Part shown: positions 50,580 to 59,520 of the stretch, piece after piece | Position numbering within the stretch: the first letter of the stretch is position 1 | Layout of the letters: the number at the start of each line of letters is the position of its first letter | Notes under the pieces: generated by a model | Database searches by the model: none | What the model saw: only the letters and a program-made list of their open reading frames with translations | What the model was told of the DNA's origin: nothing | Translations under genes and position numbers: made by a program | NCBI GenBank assembly: GCA_046297495.1 | Contig: JBKBIP010000030.1 | Coordinates: forward strand, 7,907 to 71,906 | Source of the DNA: JBKBIP01 sp046297495 | Lineage (GTDB): Bacteria > Planctomycetota > Planctomycetia > Gemmatales > Gemmataceae | Direction: 5' to 3' | DNA: 64,000 nt

Positions 50580-53306
50580 TCATGAACCCGGCTGATAGCC
50601 CACGGGTCCGCCGTTCACGCCAGCCGTGGTTAGGGGGCTATTGGCGGGATAGGTCAGAAAATCAGCAGCGTCTTTATTCGTGGGCAGGGGTGGAAATGCT
50701 ATGCCCCTGATACCCAGGTTAATGTTTCCTTCCTTGACGGCATTTTCGCGCACGTTGCCATCCAGAACGAAGATTTGTTTGATCGCGTTGACGTCGGGAG
50801 CACCAGTCGTTTGGGCCAGGTTATTGACACCGTTGGCGAAAAGGTTGTTAATTAGTTCCAATTTACTTTGGTCCGTCGGTAGCGGCTTGAATGAGAAAGT
50901 ATTGGCCACCTGGCAAAACGTGTTTGCTTCAATCCGTGCCTGGATATGGGGAGCGGGCAGCTTGCCGTTGTTGTACAGGAAGCCAACCGAGGCGTTAAAA
51001 AAGCGATTGCCTTGAAAGACGCCATCGCGCAGCAGAGTGAAACTGCTGCGTTGGCTGAATTTGTTATCACCGCCCAAATTCACAATCGCGTTCCTGAAGG
51101 GGCCGATGAATTGACATTGGCGCACTTCCACGAAAGCATTCATCGGCACATCACGAATGCCTGGGTTCACGTCAAAGCTGATGGCATTCGAAGGGGGCTG
51201 TGCTCCGGGAGCGTTGTTCGCATTGACGATGCGTACTTGCCGGAAAACGATCGGTTTGTCGCTTTCACCGACGCAATTCATGATCTGCACGCCACTTTGC
51301 GTGAAGCCTTGCAGTTGGACGTTCTCGAAGGTCACGCCAGGACACTTACCGAAGAGGGTGATCAGGTCGGAGACGCGCTGAGCACCGTCGAATGTCATGC
51401 CCTCGAAACGCCAACCTGTTACTCCTGGAAGCTCGATCAATTTGTCGCCTTGCGACAGTTTGACGGGGGCACGCCACACCAAGGAACCATTCTTGGCGGG
51501 GTCGGCATGAATGGTGATGTTCCGGCTTAGATTGCTGGCACTGGCTTGTGTGATCACCAGCTGCTCTTCATGCACATCGTCCATCAAGACAATGGTGTCG
51601 TTCGCTTGGGCTTGGCTCAATGCCGCGCGTACCGATTTGATGGGCTGATCTTTGCCCACGCTCCAGCGCTGCGGCTGGCGGGGCGGCTCCGTGGTGGTGG
51701 CGGTCGGAGTGGTCGGCGAGCCGCCTGACAGTGCCCAAATCGTCAGCCCAAGGACACTGGCGAGGAAAAGCAATCCCGCGGCGCCGAGCACAATCCAGAG
51801 GCGGCGCCGGTCTTGGGCGGTGAGCGCCCCCGCGCCAGCTTGTGCCCCTGAGGAAGGAGATGAACTCGATCCCGTCGTGTCCAAATTGGTCAGCTCCGCC
51901 AAACCAGCGCCGCCTCGATCTTCGGATACGGGAGCTTTGTTGAAAGCGGAAGCCAGTGAGGAGAGGCCATTATTTTCCACGATAGGTTTTTTGGGTGGAG
52001 CTTTGCTCGGTAGGGGCCGAGGAGATGCTGGCGCGGACGGTGGCACCATCGGCGCCTTGGGCATGGTCGGCGTCGCCGAAGGGGAATCAGCGCGCGTGAC
52101 GGGCGGACCACTGGCGGGTCGTGAGGCCACCCCCGCAGGGGCGGTGCGCGGATAGTTGGCCGGCGCCGCGCCGCTCGAAGCGGCAGTCGAGATGGCTGGT
52201 CCCTGCGCTTCCGGGCCGGCCATCATGGCCGCTGGGCTGAGGCGCGGCATTTCCGCTTCGGGGGGCGGTGGGATCGGTTGCTGCGTCCAAGGAGCCAAAC
52301 CTTCCGCCACTTCAATGGGTATCTGAAACCGTTCCGCAGCGTTCTTGGCCATCATGTGTTCCAGGAAGGCGGCCAAACCTTCGGGGACATCGGGGCGCAA
52401 CGCACGAATCGGTTTGGGTTGGCGGGTCTGGTGCCAGATGAGCTTTTGGGCCACCGTGCCCTCGCTGAACGGCGGTTGGCCGGTGAGCATGAAATAGAAG
52501 GTCGCCCCCAGGCTGTAAATGTCCGCTCGAATATCGACGCCGTGACTATCGATGGCCTGTTCGGGAGCCAAATAATCGGCCGTGCCCAAGACGCTTTCGT
52601 CGTATTTCTTGGTGAGAATGTCTTCTTGGTCGTTGAAGAACCGAGCCAAGCCCATGTCAAGAATTTTGAGAACCCCGGTACGATCCACCAACAGATTGCC
52701 GGGCTTGATGTCGCGGTGGACCAAGCCCGCTTCGTGGGCGTGTTGTAAGCCGAACGCGGCCTGACGAATGTAGTGACAGGCACGCAGCACATCCATGGGG
52801 CCGTGTTTCTTCACGATCTCTTGCAAGCTACTGCCATCAACATATTCCATGACCAAGAAGTGCAAGTTTTCATCCTGGTCGATGTCGTAAGCGCGAACGA
52901 TGTTGGGATGATCCAAAGCGGCCGCCGCGCGGGCCTCACGGTAGAAGCGTTCCAATGAGGAAGGGTCTTCCGCCTTGGCCGCCGGCAATACCTTAACCGC
53001 CACGCGCCGGCGCATGAATTTATGCTCGCACAGGTACACGCTCCCCATGCCGCCGGAGCCGAGGCGTTCCAGTACCTTGTATTTACCAATGGTGAACCGA
53101 CGCCATTTGCCGAGTAGGAATTGTTCGGCTTGGAAATGAGTCAAGAAGCCGTCGCGCACCAAGTACCCCGCGCACTTACCAGGTTCGTCCGGCAAGGCGT
53201 TGGCGGCTCGCAGTTGTTCCACATAAGGGTTGAGACGCTTGTCGTCTACCACACCGCTTTTGCGGATCAGTTCGAGCAATTCCTGGGTTGTTGAGGGCAC
53301 GGCCAT
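50580..53306 (-). CDS. Membrane Ser/Thr protein kinase with extracytoplasmic beta-helix-like domain
   Basis: The 908-residue kinase starts at 53306 after GGAAGG. Residues about 1-70 are a helical domain common in planctomycete kinases. The Hanks-type kinase domain follows: LGSGGMGSVYLCEH at 82-95, the VAVK Lys at 105, HRDIKPGN at 197-204, DMG at 217-219 in place of DFG, and APEQAIDSHGVDIRADIYSL. A Pro/Ala-rich linker precedes a membrane span near residues 498-522 (WIVLGAAGLLFLASVLGLTI). The outside part (about 540-908) has the repeated short-strand pattern of a right-handed beta-helix, NITIHADPAKNGSLVW and GWRFEGMTFDGAQ. It may sense polysaccharide or wall material; this is inferred. Confidence 0.92.
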   Translation of the reverse strand: MAVPSTTQELLELIRKSGVVDDKRLNPYVEQLRAANALPDEPGKCAGYLVRDGFLTHFQAEQFLLGKWRRFTIGKYKVLERLGSGGMGSVYLCEHKFMRRRVAVKVLPAAKAEDPSSLERFYREARAAAALDHPNIVRAYDIDQDENLHFLVMEYVDGSSLQEIVKKHGPMDVLRACHYIRQAAFGLQHAHEAGLVHRDIKPGNLLVDRTGVLKILDMGLARFFNDQEDILTKKYDESVLGTADYLAPEQAIDSHGVDIRADIYSLGATFYFMLTGQPPFSEGTVAQKLIWHQTRQPKPIRALRPDVPEGLAAFLEHMMAKNAAERFQIPIEVAEGLAPWTQQPIPPPPEAEMPRLSPAAMMAGPEAQGPAISTAASSGAAPANYPRTAPAGVASRPASGPPVTRADSPSATPTMPKAPMVPPSAPASPRPLPSKAPPKKPIVENNGLSSLASAFNKAPVSEDRGGAGLAELTNLDTTGSSSSPSSGAQAGAGALTAQDRRRLWIVLGAAGLLFLASVLGLTIWALSGGSPTTPTATTTEPPRQPQRWSVGKDQPIKSVRAALSQAQANDTIVLMDDVHEEQLVITQASASNLSRNITIHADPAKNGSLVWRAPVKLSQGDKLIELPGVTGWRFEGMTFDGAQRVSDLITLFGKCPGVTFENVQLQGFTQSGVQIMNCVGESDKPIVFRQVRIVNANNAPGAQPPSNAISFDVNPGIRDVPMNAFVEVRQCQFIGPFRNAIVNLGGDNKFSQRSSFTLLRDGVFQGNRFFNASVGFLYNNGKLPAPHIQARIEANTFCQVANTFSFKPLPTDQSKLELINNLFANGVNNLAQTTGAPDVNAIKQIFVLDGNVRENAVKEGNINLGIRGIAFPPLPTNKDAADFLTYPANSPLTTAGVNGGPVGYQPGS

Positions 53307-53672
53307 TGGGTCTACCTTCCGGGGGACAAAACGCAGCCCCATCTATCTGCCGGCCAAGCTTTTATCCCGAAAACGAAACGAACGCCCATTGAAGGGTTCC
53401 GCGTGAGAGACTACTGAAATTATAGAATAATAATTCGTTCCTAGAGAATAATCTCTCAAAAAACCTATCCAAGCCATTTGAGTTTCCCACTCGACGGAAC
53501 AGATTGCAAGAGGGGAGTAGGAATTTTTCGCTATTATTTTATCTTGTCAGGATTCGGCAAGTTAGACAAATTGGATTTTTCCGTGCTCGTTAATCGGCTT
53601 ATGCTCACGGCGCGGATGGCTCGCTCGCTAAACGGACATCGCCCTTTCACGATATCATTCGGAGTTTCTCAC
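53307..53672. other. Divergent intergenic region, kinase / molybdopterin enzyme
   Basis: This 366-base spacer is AT-rich near 53416-53465. No gene is supported: the plus-strand frame from 53478 only extends the molybdopterin gene upstream of its likely GTG start, and its extra residues have no family likeness. No defined promoter is called. Confidence 0.4.
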
Positions 53673-55772
53673 GTGTCAACCATTCGTGCTGTGTGTCCGC
53701 ATGACTGCCCCGATACCTGTAGCATGATTGTCACCGTCCGCGATGGACAGGCCGTGCAGTTGCGCGGCGATGCCGACCATCCCTTCACGCGCGGCTTCCT
53801 GTGCCAGAAAGTGGCCCGTTATCTGGACCGGGTCTATCACCGTGACCGGCTGCAATATCCGCTGAAACGGACTGGCCCCAAAGGGAGCGGCCAATTCACG
53901 CGCATCCGCTGGGATGAAGCCATTGACCTCATCGCCGAGCGTTTCGCCGCCATCGCCGCCAGCTCGGATGGGCCACAAGTGATCCTGCCGTACAGCTACG
54001 CCGGCACGATGGGAAAGCTGCAAGGAAGCAGCCTGGATCGACGCTTCTTCCATCGGTTGGGGGCATCGCTGCTCGACCGCACCATCTGCGCCACGGCGGG
54101 GGGGACTGGCTGCGACATCACCTTGGGAACGCGAGCCGTCATTGACCCGGAAGCGACCGTTCACGCCCGCACCATCATCAATTGGGGATCGAATACTAGC
54201 GTCACGAACATGCACCTCTGGGCGCTGATGCACGAAGCGCGTAAACGCGGGGCCAAGATCATCACCATCGATCCGTACCGTTGCAAGACGGCCGAGCGCA
54301 GCGACTGGTGGTTGCCCATCCGCCCCGGCACCGACGCCGCCCTGGCATTGGGGCTGATGCACGTCATCTGGCGTGAAGGCTGGCACGATTCGGATTATCT
54401 CGACCGCTACTGTTTGGGCGGCGATCAGCTGCGCGCGCGGGCCCTGCGGGACTATCCGCCGGAAAAGGTAGCTGCCATCACTGGCCTCAGCATAGCTGAC
54501 ATCGAGCAGCTGGCCCGCGACTATGCCACCATCCAACCGTCTCTGATTCGGGTCAATTACGGTTTGCAGCGTCATGCTGGCGGCGGCATGGCAGTGCGGA
54601 CCATCACTTGCCTGCCAGCAGTCATCGGAGCCTGGCGTCACGTAGGAGGCGGGGCGCTGTTGAGCACGAGCCAATTGTATCCCTTCAACAGTGCCAAATT
54701 GGAACGGCCCGACTTGATCCCCTCCGGCACGCGCACCATTAACATGGTGCAGCTGGCGGAAGCCCTGAACGGAGATTTGGCCCCGCCGCCGGTGCGGGCG
54801 CTGTATGTCTATAACTCGAATCCCGCCGCCGTCTGTCCCGATCAGGCTCGTGTCTTGCAGGGCTTGCGCCGCGAGGATTTGTTCACCGTCGTCCATGAGC
54901 AGTTTCCGACCGACACCGTTGATTATGCCGACATCGTGTTGCCGGCCACAACGCAGCTGGAACATTTCGACATTCATGGCTCGTATGGTCATCTTTATGT
55001 CCTGGCCAATCAACCGGCCATCGCCCCCTTGCACGAGGCGAAATCCAACAATGAGGTCTTTCGCCTCTTGGCCCGGCGGCTGGGGTTCGAGCCGGAATTG
55101 TTCGAGGTCAGCGACGAGGAGTTGGCGGCGGAGGCGCTGGAAGCAGTCTCTGGGGCCAACGGCTACCCGCAGGCCGAGGCGTTCGCCGGCATCACGCTGG
55201 AAAAGCTGTGCCACGACGGCCCGCGACGGATGAACTATCCCAAGGATTATGCCCCCTTCGCCGAGGGGAATTTCGGCACGCCCTCGGGCAAGTGCGAATT
55301 GTATTCGCCAGCGCTGGCCGCTCAGGGGTTGGATCCGCTTCCCGCCTACACGCCGCCACACGAAGACCCACACACCCGCCCCGACCTGGCCGCGCGCTTC
55401 CCGTTGCAAATGCTCAGCCCGCCGGAGCCAGCGTTTCTCAATTCCACTTTCGTCAACATCGACGAGCTGCGCCGCATGGCCGGGGAACCAAAAGTGTATT
55501 TACATCGCCACGATGCCGAGCAACGTGGCATCGCCGATGGTCAATGGGTGACCGTTTTCAATGACCGGGGCCGCTTCCGCGCGCGGGCGGTCGTTGGTGA
55601 GCAGGTGAAGCAAGGGGTCGTGGTCGCCCCCAGCATTTGGTGGAACAAGTACGCCAGCGACGGCGTCAACTGCAACGCCACCACCAGCAGCCGACTCACC
55701 GACTTCGGCGGCGGGGCCACTTTTTTTGACAATCTGGTGGAAGTGCGGAAGGAAGAAGCGGTTGTGGACTAA
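53673..55772 (+). CDS. Molybdopterin-dependent oxidoreductase, catalytic subunit alone
   Basis: The GTG at 53673 follows CGGAG by 9 nt and starts STIRAVCPHDCPDTCSM. That segment, with GFLC about 30 residues later, binds a [4Fe-4S] cluster. The 699-residue body matches the DMSO-reductase superfamily: IRWDEAIDLIAERFAAIAAS, then ATAGGTGCDITLG, INWGSNTSVTNMH and IDPYRCKTAERSDWWLPIRP for Mo-bis-MGD binding. A molybdopterin dinucleotide-binding C-terminal domain (DGVNCNATTSSRLTDFGGGA) follows. There is no Tat signal visible at the chosen start, and no electron-transfer or membrane-anchor subunit nearby. The substrate is not predictable. Confidence 0.9.
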   Translation: MSTIRAVCPHDCPDTCSMIVTVRDGQAVQLRGDADHPFTRGFLCQKVARYLDRVYHRDRLQYPLKRTGPKGSGQFTRIRWDEAIDLIAERFAAIAASSDGPQVILPYSYAGTMGKLQGSSLDRRFFHRLGASLLDRTICATAGGTGCDITLGTRAVIDPEATVHARTIINWGSNTSVTNMHLWALMHEARKRGAKIITIDPYRCKTAERSDWWLPIRPGTDAALALGLMHVIWREGWHDSDYLDRYCLGGDQLRARALRDYPPEKVAAITGLSIADIEQLARDYATIQPSLIRVNYGLQRHAGGGMAVRTITCLPAVIGAWRHVGGGALLSTSQLYPFNSAKLERPDLIPSGTRTINMVQLAEALNGDLAPPPVRALYVYNSNPAAVCPDQARVLQGLRREDLFTVVHEQFPTDTVDYADIVLPATTQLEHFDIHGSYGHLYVLANQPAIAPLHEAKSNNEVFRLLARRLGFEPELFEVSDEELAAEALEAVSGANGYPQAEAFAGITLEKLCHDGPRRMNYPKDYAPFAEGNFGTPSGKCELYSPALAAQGLDPLPAYTPPHEDPHTRPDLAARFPLQMLSPPEPAFLNSTFVNIDELRRMAGEPKVYLHRHDAEQRGIADGQWVTVFNDRGRFRARAVVGEQVKQGVVVAPSIWWNKYASDGVNCNATTSSRLTDFGGGATFFDNLVEVRKEEAVVD

Positions 55773-55996
55773 GAAACCATCTGAACCTCATGAATCATTC
55801 GTCCCACGCCCATTGATAAGACACGAACCCCGCTCACGTTTTCCATCCCAGGGCAAATTTATGCTGTTTGCCGCCCAAAAATTCCTCACGATTCGTCTTT
55901 TCCGCGTATTTTTGCCACATTTGGATTGCAAAGCGACACTCTCTCGATTAGAAAAGCCACCAACACCTTGGCCAGACTCACCACGAAGGAGCAGGA

Positions 55997-57502
55997 ATGG
56001 GACCAGCGAAAGACCAATCACAGCCCATCCAAGCCCAGTTGGGCCTGTGGGACGCGGTCAGCATCATTGTTGGCATCGTCATTGGCGCCAGTATCTTCAA
56101 AACTCCTCCCCTGATTATGAACAACGTGGCCACCCCTTGGATGGGACTAGGGGTCTGGGCCTTGGGAGGCTTGCTGTCGCTGATCGGCGCCCTCTGTTAT
56201 GCCGAGCTGGCCACCGCTTATCCCCGTTCCGGCGGCGATTACGTTTATCTGACGCGCGCTTTTGGTCCGTGGTGTGGCTTTCTGTTTGGTTGGGCGCAGC
56301 TGGCCATTCTGTTGACGAGCAGCACCGGCATGATGGGCTTCATCTTCGCGGATTACGCCGTCGATTTATGGAGCCTGGAACGGCAATACGCAGTGTGGTT
56401 TGCCTTGGCCGCCGTCACTGTGTTGACAGCCATGAATCTCTTGGGCGTCATGGCCGGTAAATGGACCCAAAACATTTTGTCGTTGGCCAAAGTGCTGGGA
56501 CTGGTGGGGATTGCCTGGGCGGGCTTCGCTTATGGCTCCGTGCAAGGGATCACCCAGGCGGCGCCGCAAACTTCGGTCAACTTCGGCTTGGCCATGATCT
56601 TCGTGTTGTACGCTTACGGCGGCTGGAACGACGCCGCCTTCGTGGCCGCCGAGATTCGCCGCCGCCGCAACATCGCCCGGTGCTTGATCCTGGGAACCCT
56701 GATCATCACCCTGATTTACCTACTGGTGAACACGGGTTACTTGATGGCGTTGGGATTCGACGGGGTGCGCGGCGCGGAAACCGCCGTCGCCGCCGCCGTG
56801 TTGCGCCAACCGCTCGGCGCGGAAGCAGCCAAGGCGATGAATATCTTGGTCATGATTTCCGCCTTGGGCGCCATCAATGGGCTGATCTTCACTGGCTCCC
56901 GCGTGTACTCGTCGATGGGGGCTGATTATCGGTTCTTCTCGCTGCTAGGACAGTGGCACCCCCGCTTAAAAACCCCCATCTACTCCTTGCTGGCGCAGTG
57001 GGTAATCTGCGTGCTGATGATCTTCGGCGTCGGCACGCAATGGGGCCGCGATGCCATCAACGCCGGTCTGGTTTTCATCCGTCTGGAGCCGCTTCCCTGG
57101 GACAAATACTTTGGCGGTTTCGACACGTTGCTGGCCATGACCGCCCCGGTGTTTTGGGCCTTCTTCCTACTCACGGGCTTGTCACTGTTCGCCCTGCGGC
57201 AGCGCGACCCGGACACGGAACGCCCCTTCCTGGTGCCGCTGTTTCCCGTGCTGCCGTTGATCTTCTGCGGTACCTGCTTTTTCATGATGTATTCGGCCCT
57301 GGATTATGCCGGCACGTTGGCGCTGTTCGGCGCCTTTCCCTTGCTCATCGGTCTGTTGTTATACTATGCATCGCCCGAGCGCCGGGACCTGGAACGGCTG
57401 CCGGCGCCTACCAGCGCCCAAACGGATGAACTCTCCGAGCCGACGCAGGTCGAACCATCCCATGCTACTGACCTTTTCACTCACAAGGAGACGCTTCCAT
57501 GA
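55997..57502 (+). CDS. APC superfamily amino acid permease
   Basis: A 501-residue integral membrane transporter with about 12 spans. It begins with the characteristic first helix GLWDAVSIIVGIVIGASIFK and later has LCYAELATAYPRSGGDYVYL, the APC-type helix 2-3 region, and GAINGLIFTGSRVYSSMG further on. APC proteins move amino acids or polyamines, often by proton or sodium symport. GGAGCAGGA is the ribosome site. Its stop overlaps the start of the methyltransferase gene (ATGA at 57499-57502), so translation of the two is coupled. Substrate is unknown. Confidence 0.92.
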   Translation: MGPAKDQSQPIQAQLGLWDAVSIIVGIVIGASIFKTPPLIMNNVATPWMGLGVWALGGLLSLIGALCYAELATAYPRSGGDYVYLTRAFGPWCGFLFGWAQLAILLTSSTGMMGFIFADYAVDLWSLERQYAVWFALAAVTVLTAMNLLGVMAGKWTQNILSLAKVLGLVGIAWAGFAYGSVQGITQAAPQTSVNFGLAMIFVLYAYGGWNDAAFVAAEIRRRRNIARCLILGTLIITLIYLLVNTGYLMALGFDGVRGAETAVAAAVLRQPLGAEAAKAMNILVMISALGAINGLIFTGSRVYSSMGADYRFFSLLGQWHPRLKTPIYSLLAQWVICVLMIFGVGTQWGRDAINAGLVFIRLEPLPWDKYFGGFDTLLAMTAPVFWAFFLLTGLSLFALRQRDPDTERPFLVPLFPVLPLIFCGTCFFMMYSALDYAGTLALFGAFPLLIGLLLYYASPERRDLERLPAPTSAQTDELSEPTQVEPSHATDLFTHKETLP

Positions 57503-59463
57503 ATCGTATGCGTGCGTTATTTCTCGGCGGCTTTGCCGCTGCTGCTGTCTTAGCGGTGTCGGCTTCGTTGTGGAGCCAGGCGCCAGAGCCTCAAGCCCAA
57601 GAGAACCAACCGGCCTACCTCGTCGTGCGCCTGCCCGCTACCGCCAAGCTGGAAATTCAGGGGGCCATGACCAAATCGACCGGCGAGCTGCGCCGCTTCG
57701 TGTCTCCCCCCTTGGAGGCTGGGAAGAAATATCTGTACTATCTCAAACTGACACTGGATGATCCCAAGTTCGAGGAGCCGATTGTCATCGATCAGACCGT
57801 GCAGGTGCAGCCGGGGCAGGATACCACCGTGGACTTGCGCCCCGCCGTCGCCGCCAAGATCAAGGACCTGACCAAAGTAGCCGCCAAGCCCAAGGATGAG
57901 CCAAAAGAGAAACCCAAGGAGAAACCGAAGGAAAAACCACCTGTTAAACTCGACGCGCCGTATGTGCCCACGCCGCAGGAGATCGTCGATGCCATGTTGG
58001 AAGTGGCCGACATTACCAAGGACGACGTAGTCTATGACTTGGGCTGTGGCGATGGCCGCATCGTCATCACGGCCGCCAAGAAGTACGGCGCCAAGGGGGT
58101 CGGCGTGGACCTCGATCCCGAGCGCGTCAAGGAATCGCGGGAAAACGCCAAGCAAGCCGAGGTGGAGGATTTAGTCGAGATTCGGGAACAGAACCTGTTT
58201 GACACGGATCTGTCCCCCGCTACGGTCATCACCTTGTATCAGCTGCCGGATGTCAACCTCAAGCTCCGGCCCAAGCTGGAAAAACTCAAGCCCGGCACCC
58301 GCATTGTCTCCCATGACTTCATCATCGGCGACTGGAAGCCGGACAAGGTGAGCGAGGTCAAGGACAAGGAAGGAATTGATCGCACCATCTATTTGTACAC
58401 GGTCAAGGGGAAGGCCAAGCCCAAGCTCGTCGTGCCGTATGTGCCGACGCCGCAGGAAGTCGTGGACGAGATGCTGAAGCTGGCTAACGTCGGCAAGGAT
58501 GATGTGGTGTACGATCTGGGCTGCGGCGACGGGCGTATCGTGGTCACCGCTGCCAAGGAACATGGCGCCAAGGGGGTCGGCGTGGACCTGAACCCCGAGC
58601 GTGTCAAGGAAGCTCAGGCCAACGTCGAGAAGGCCGAAGTCGAGGAGCTGGTGACGATCAAGGAAGGGGACCTGTTCCAGGTCGATTTATCGCCGGCCAC
58701 GGTGGTGACACTGTATTTGCTGCCGGAAGTCAATTTGAAGCTGCGTCCCCAGCTGATGAAGCTCAAACCCGGCACGCGCATCGTTTCCCACGATTTCGAC
58801 ATGGATGATTGGAAGCCGCTCAAGAGAGTCGAAATCACCGACAAGGATGGCGACTTGCACACCTTATACCTGTGGGAGATCGGCAAAGACGCCGGCGACG
58901 CCAAACCAGAACCGGAACCGAAGGACAAACCGAAGGCCGACCCGAAGCCGCCCGAACCAGAAGTCGAAAAGGAACCGGATGTCATCTTCGTGCCGACGCC
59001 GCAAGCGGTGGTGGACAAGATGCTGGAATTGGCCGACGTCAAGAAGGGGGAAGTGGTCTATGACTTGGGTTGTGGCGATGGCCGCATCGTGGTCACGGCC
59101 GCCAAGAAGTACGGCGCTACGGGAGTCGGTTTCGACGTCGATCCGCAACGCATCAAGGAATCCAACGAAAACGTCAAAAAGAACGGCGTCGAGAAGTTGG
59201 TCACGATCAAGAAACAAGACATCTTCACGCTGGACCTGTCGCCGGCGAATGTCGTGACCTTGTACTTGCTGCCAGATTTGAACGTCAAGCTGATTCCGCA
59301 GCTCGAAAAGCTGAAGCCCGGTTCGCGCATCGTCTCCCATGATTTCGACATGGAAGGGGTCAAGCCGGACAAGGTCGTCAACGTCACCCCGCCCGGCGAC
59401 CGCCCACACACCATCTACCTGTGGACGGTACCGCTCAAGAAGGAAAACCCAGACGACGAGTAA
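57499..59463 (+). CDS. Exported protein with TIGR03000 domain and three tandem SAM-methyltransferase domains
   Basis: The 654-residue protein starts inside the APC stop codon, with AAGGAG 9 nt upstream. Residues 1-28 are a signal peptide. A TIGR03000 domain (about 37-115) is followed by a Lys/Pro/Glu linker with KEKPKEKP units. Three related class I methyltransferase domains begin at about residues 155, 314 and 497, each opening YVPTPQ or FVPTPQ, then VYDLGCGDGRIV (motif I), a GVDLDPERV-like acidic strand and a shared SHDF end. A second Pro/Glu/Lys linker precedes domain three. Single-domain versions of this methyltransferase are common; three in tandem behind a signal peptide is unusual. SAM would have to be outside the cytoplasm unless the signal is an anchor. 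Confidence 0.85.
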   Translation: MNRMRALFLGGFAAAAVLAVSASLWSQAPEPQAQENQPAYLVVRLPATAKLEIQGAMTKSTGELRRFVSPPLEAGKKYLYYLKLTLDDPKFEEPIVIDQTVQVQPGQDTTVDLRPAVAAKIKDLTKVAAKPKDEPKEKPKEKPKEKPPVKLDAPYVPTPQEIVDAMLEVADITKDDVVYDLGCGDGRIVITAAKKYGAKGVGVDLDPERVKESRENAKQAEVEDLVEIREQNLFDTDLSPATVITLYQLPDVNLKLRPKLEKLKPGTRIVSHDFIIGDWKPDKVSEVKDKEGIDRTIYLYTVKGKAKPKLVVPYVPTPQEVVDEMLKLANVGKDDVVYDLGCGDGRIVVTAAKEHGAKGVGVDLNPERVKEAQANVEKAEVEELVTIKEGDLFQVDLSPATVVTLYLLPEVNLKLRPQLMKLKPGTRIVSHDFDMDDWKPLKRVEITDKDGDLHTLYLWEIGKDAGDAKPEPEPKDKPKADPKPPEPEVEKEPDVIFVPTPQAVVDKMLELADVKKGEVVYDLGCGDGRIVVTAAKKYGATGVGFDVDPQRIKESNENVKKNGVEKLVTIKKQDIFTLDLSPANVVTLYLLPDLNVKLIPQLEKLKPGSRIVSHDFDMEGVKPDKVVNVTPPGDRPHTIYLWTVPLKKENPDDE

Positions 59464-59478
59464 CGGCCTTGTAGTTTG

Positions 59479-59520
59479 GATGGATCGTTTCACGCTGGCT
59501 CCGGCATGAAACGGTCCATC
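59479..59520. repeat. Palindrome between convergent methyltransferase and RluA genes
   Basis: GATGGATCGTTTCA at 59479-59492 pairs with TGAAACGGTCCATC at 59507-59520 with one wobble position. It belongs to the ATCGTTTC repeat family with a TTTCA in place of TTTCG. Its right arm ends at the RluA stop. Confidence 0.75.

Noticed and set aside
53676..55409. A 577-codon minus frame opposite the molybdopterin gene
   Set aside because: Antisense to a well-supported enzyme with clear motifs; His/Gln/Arg-rich translation typical of a shadow frame.
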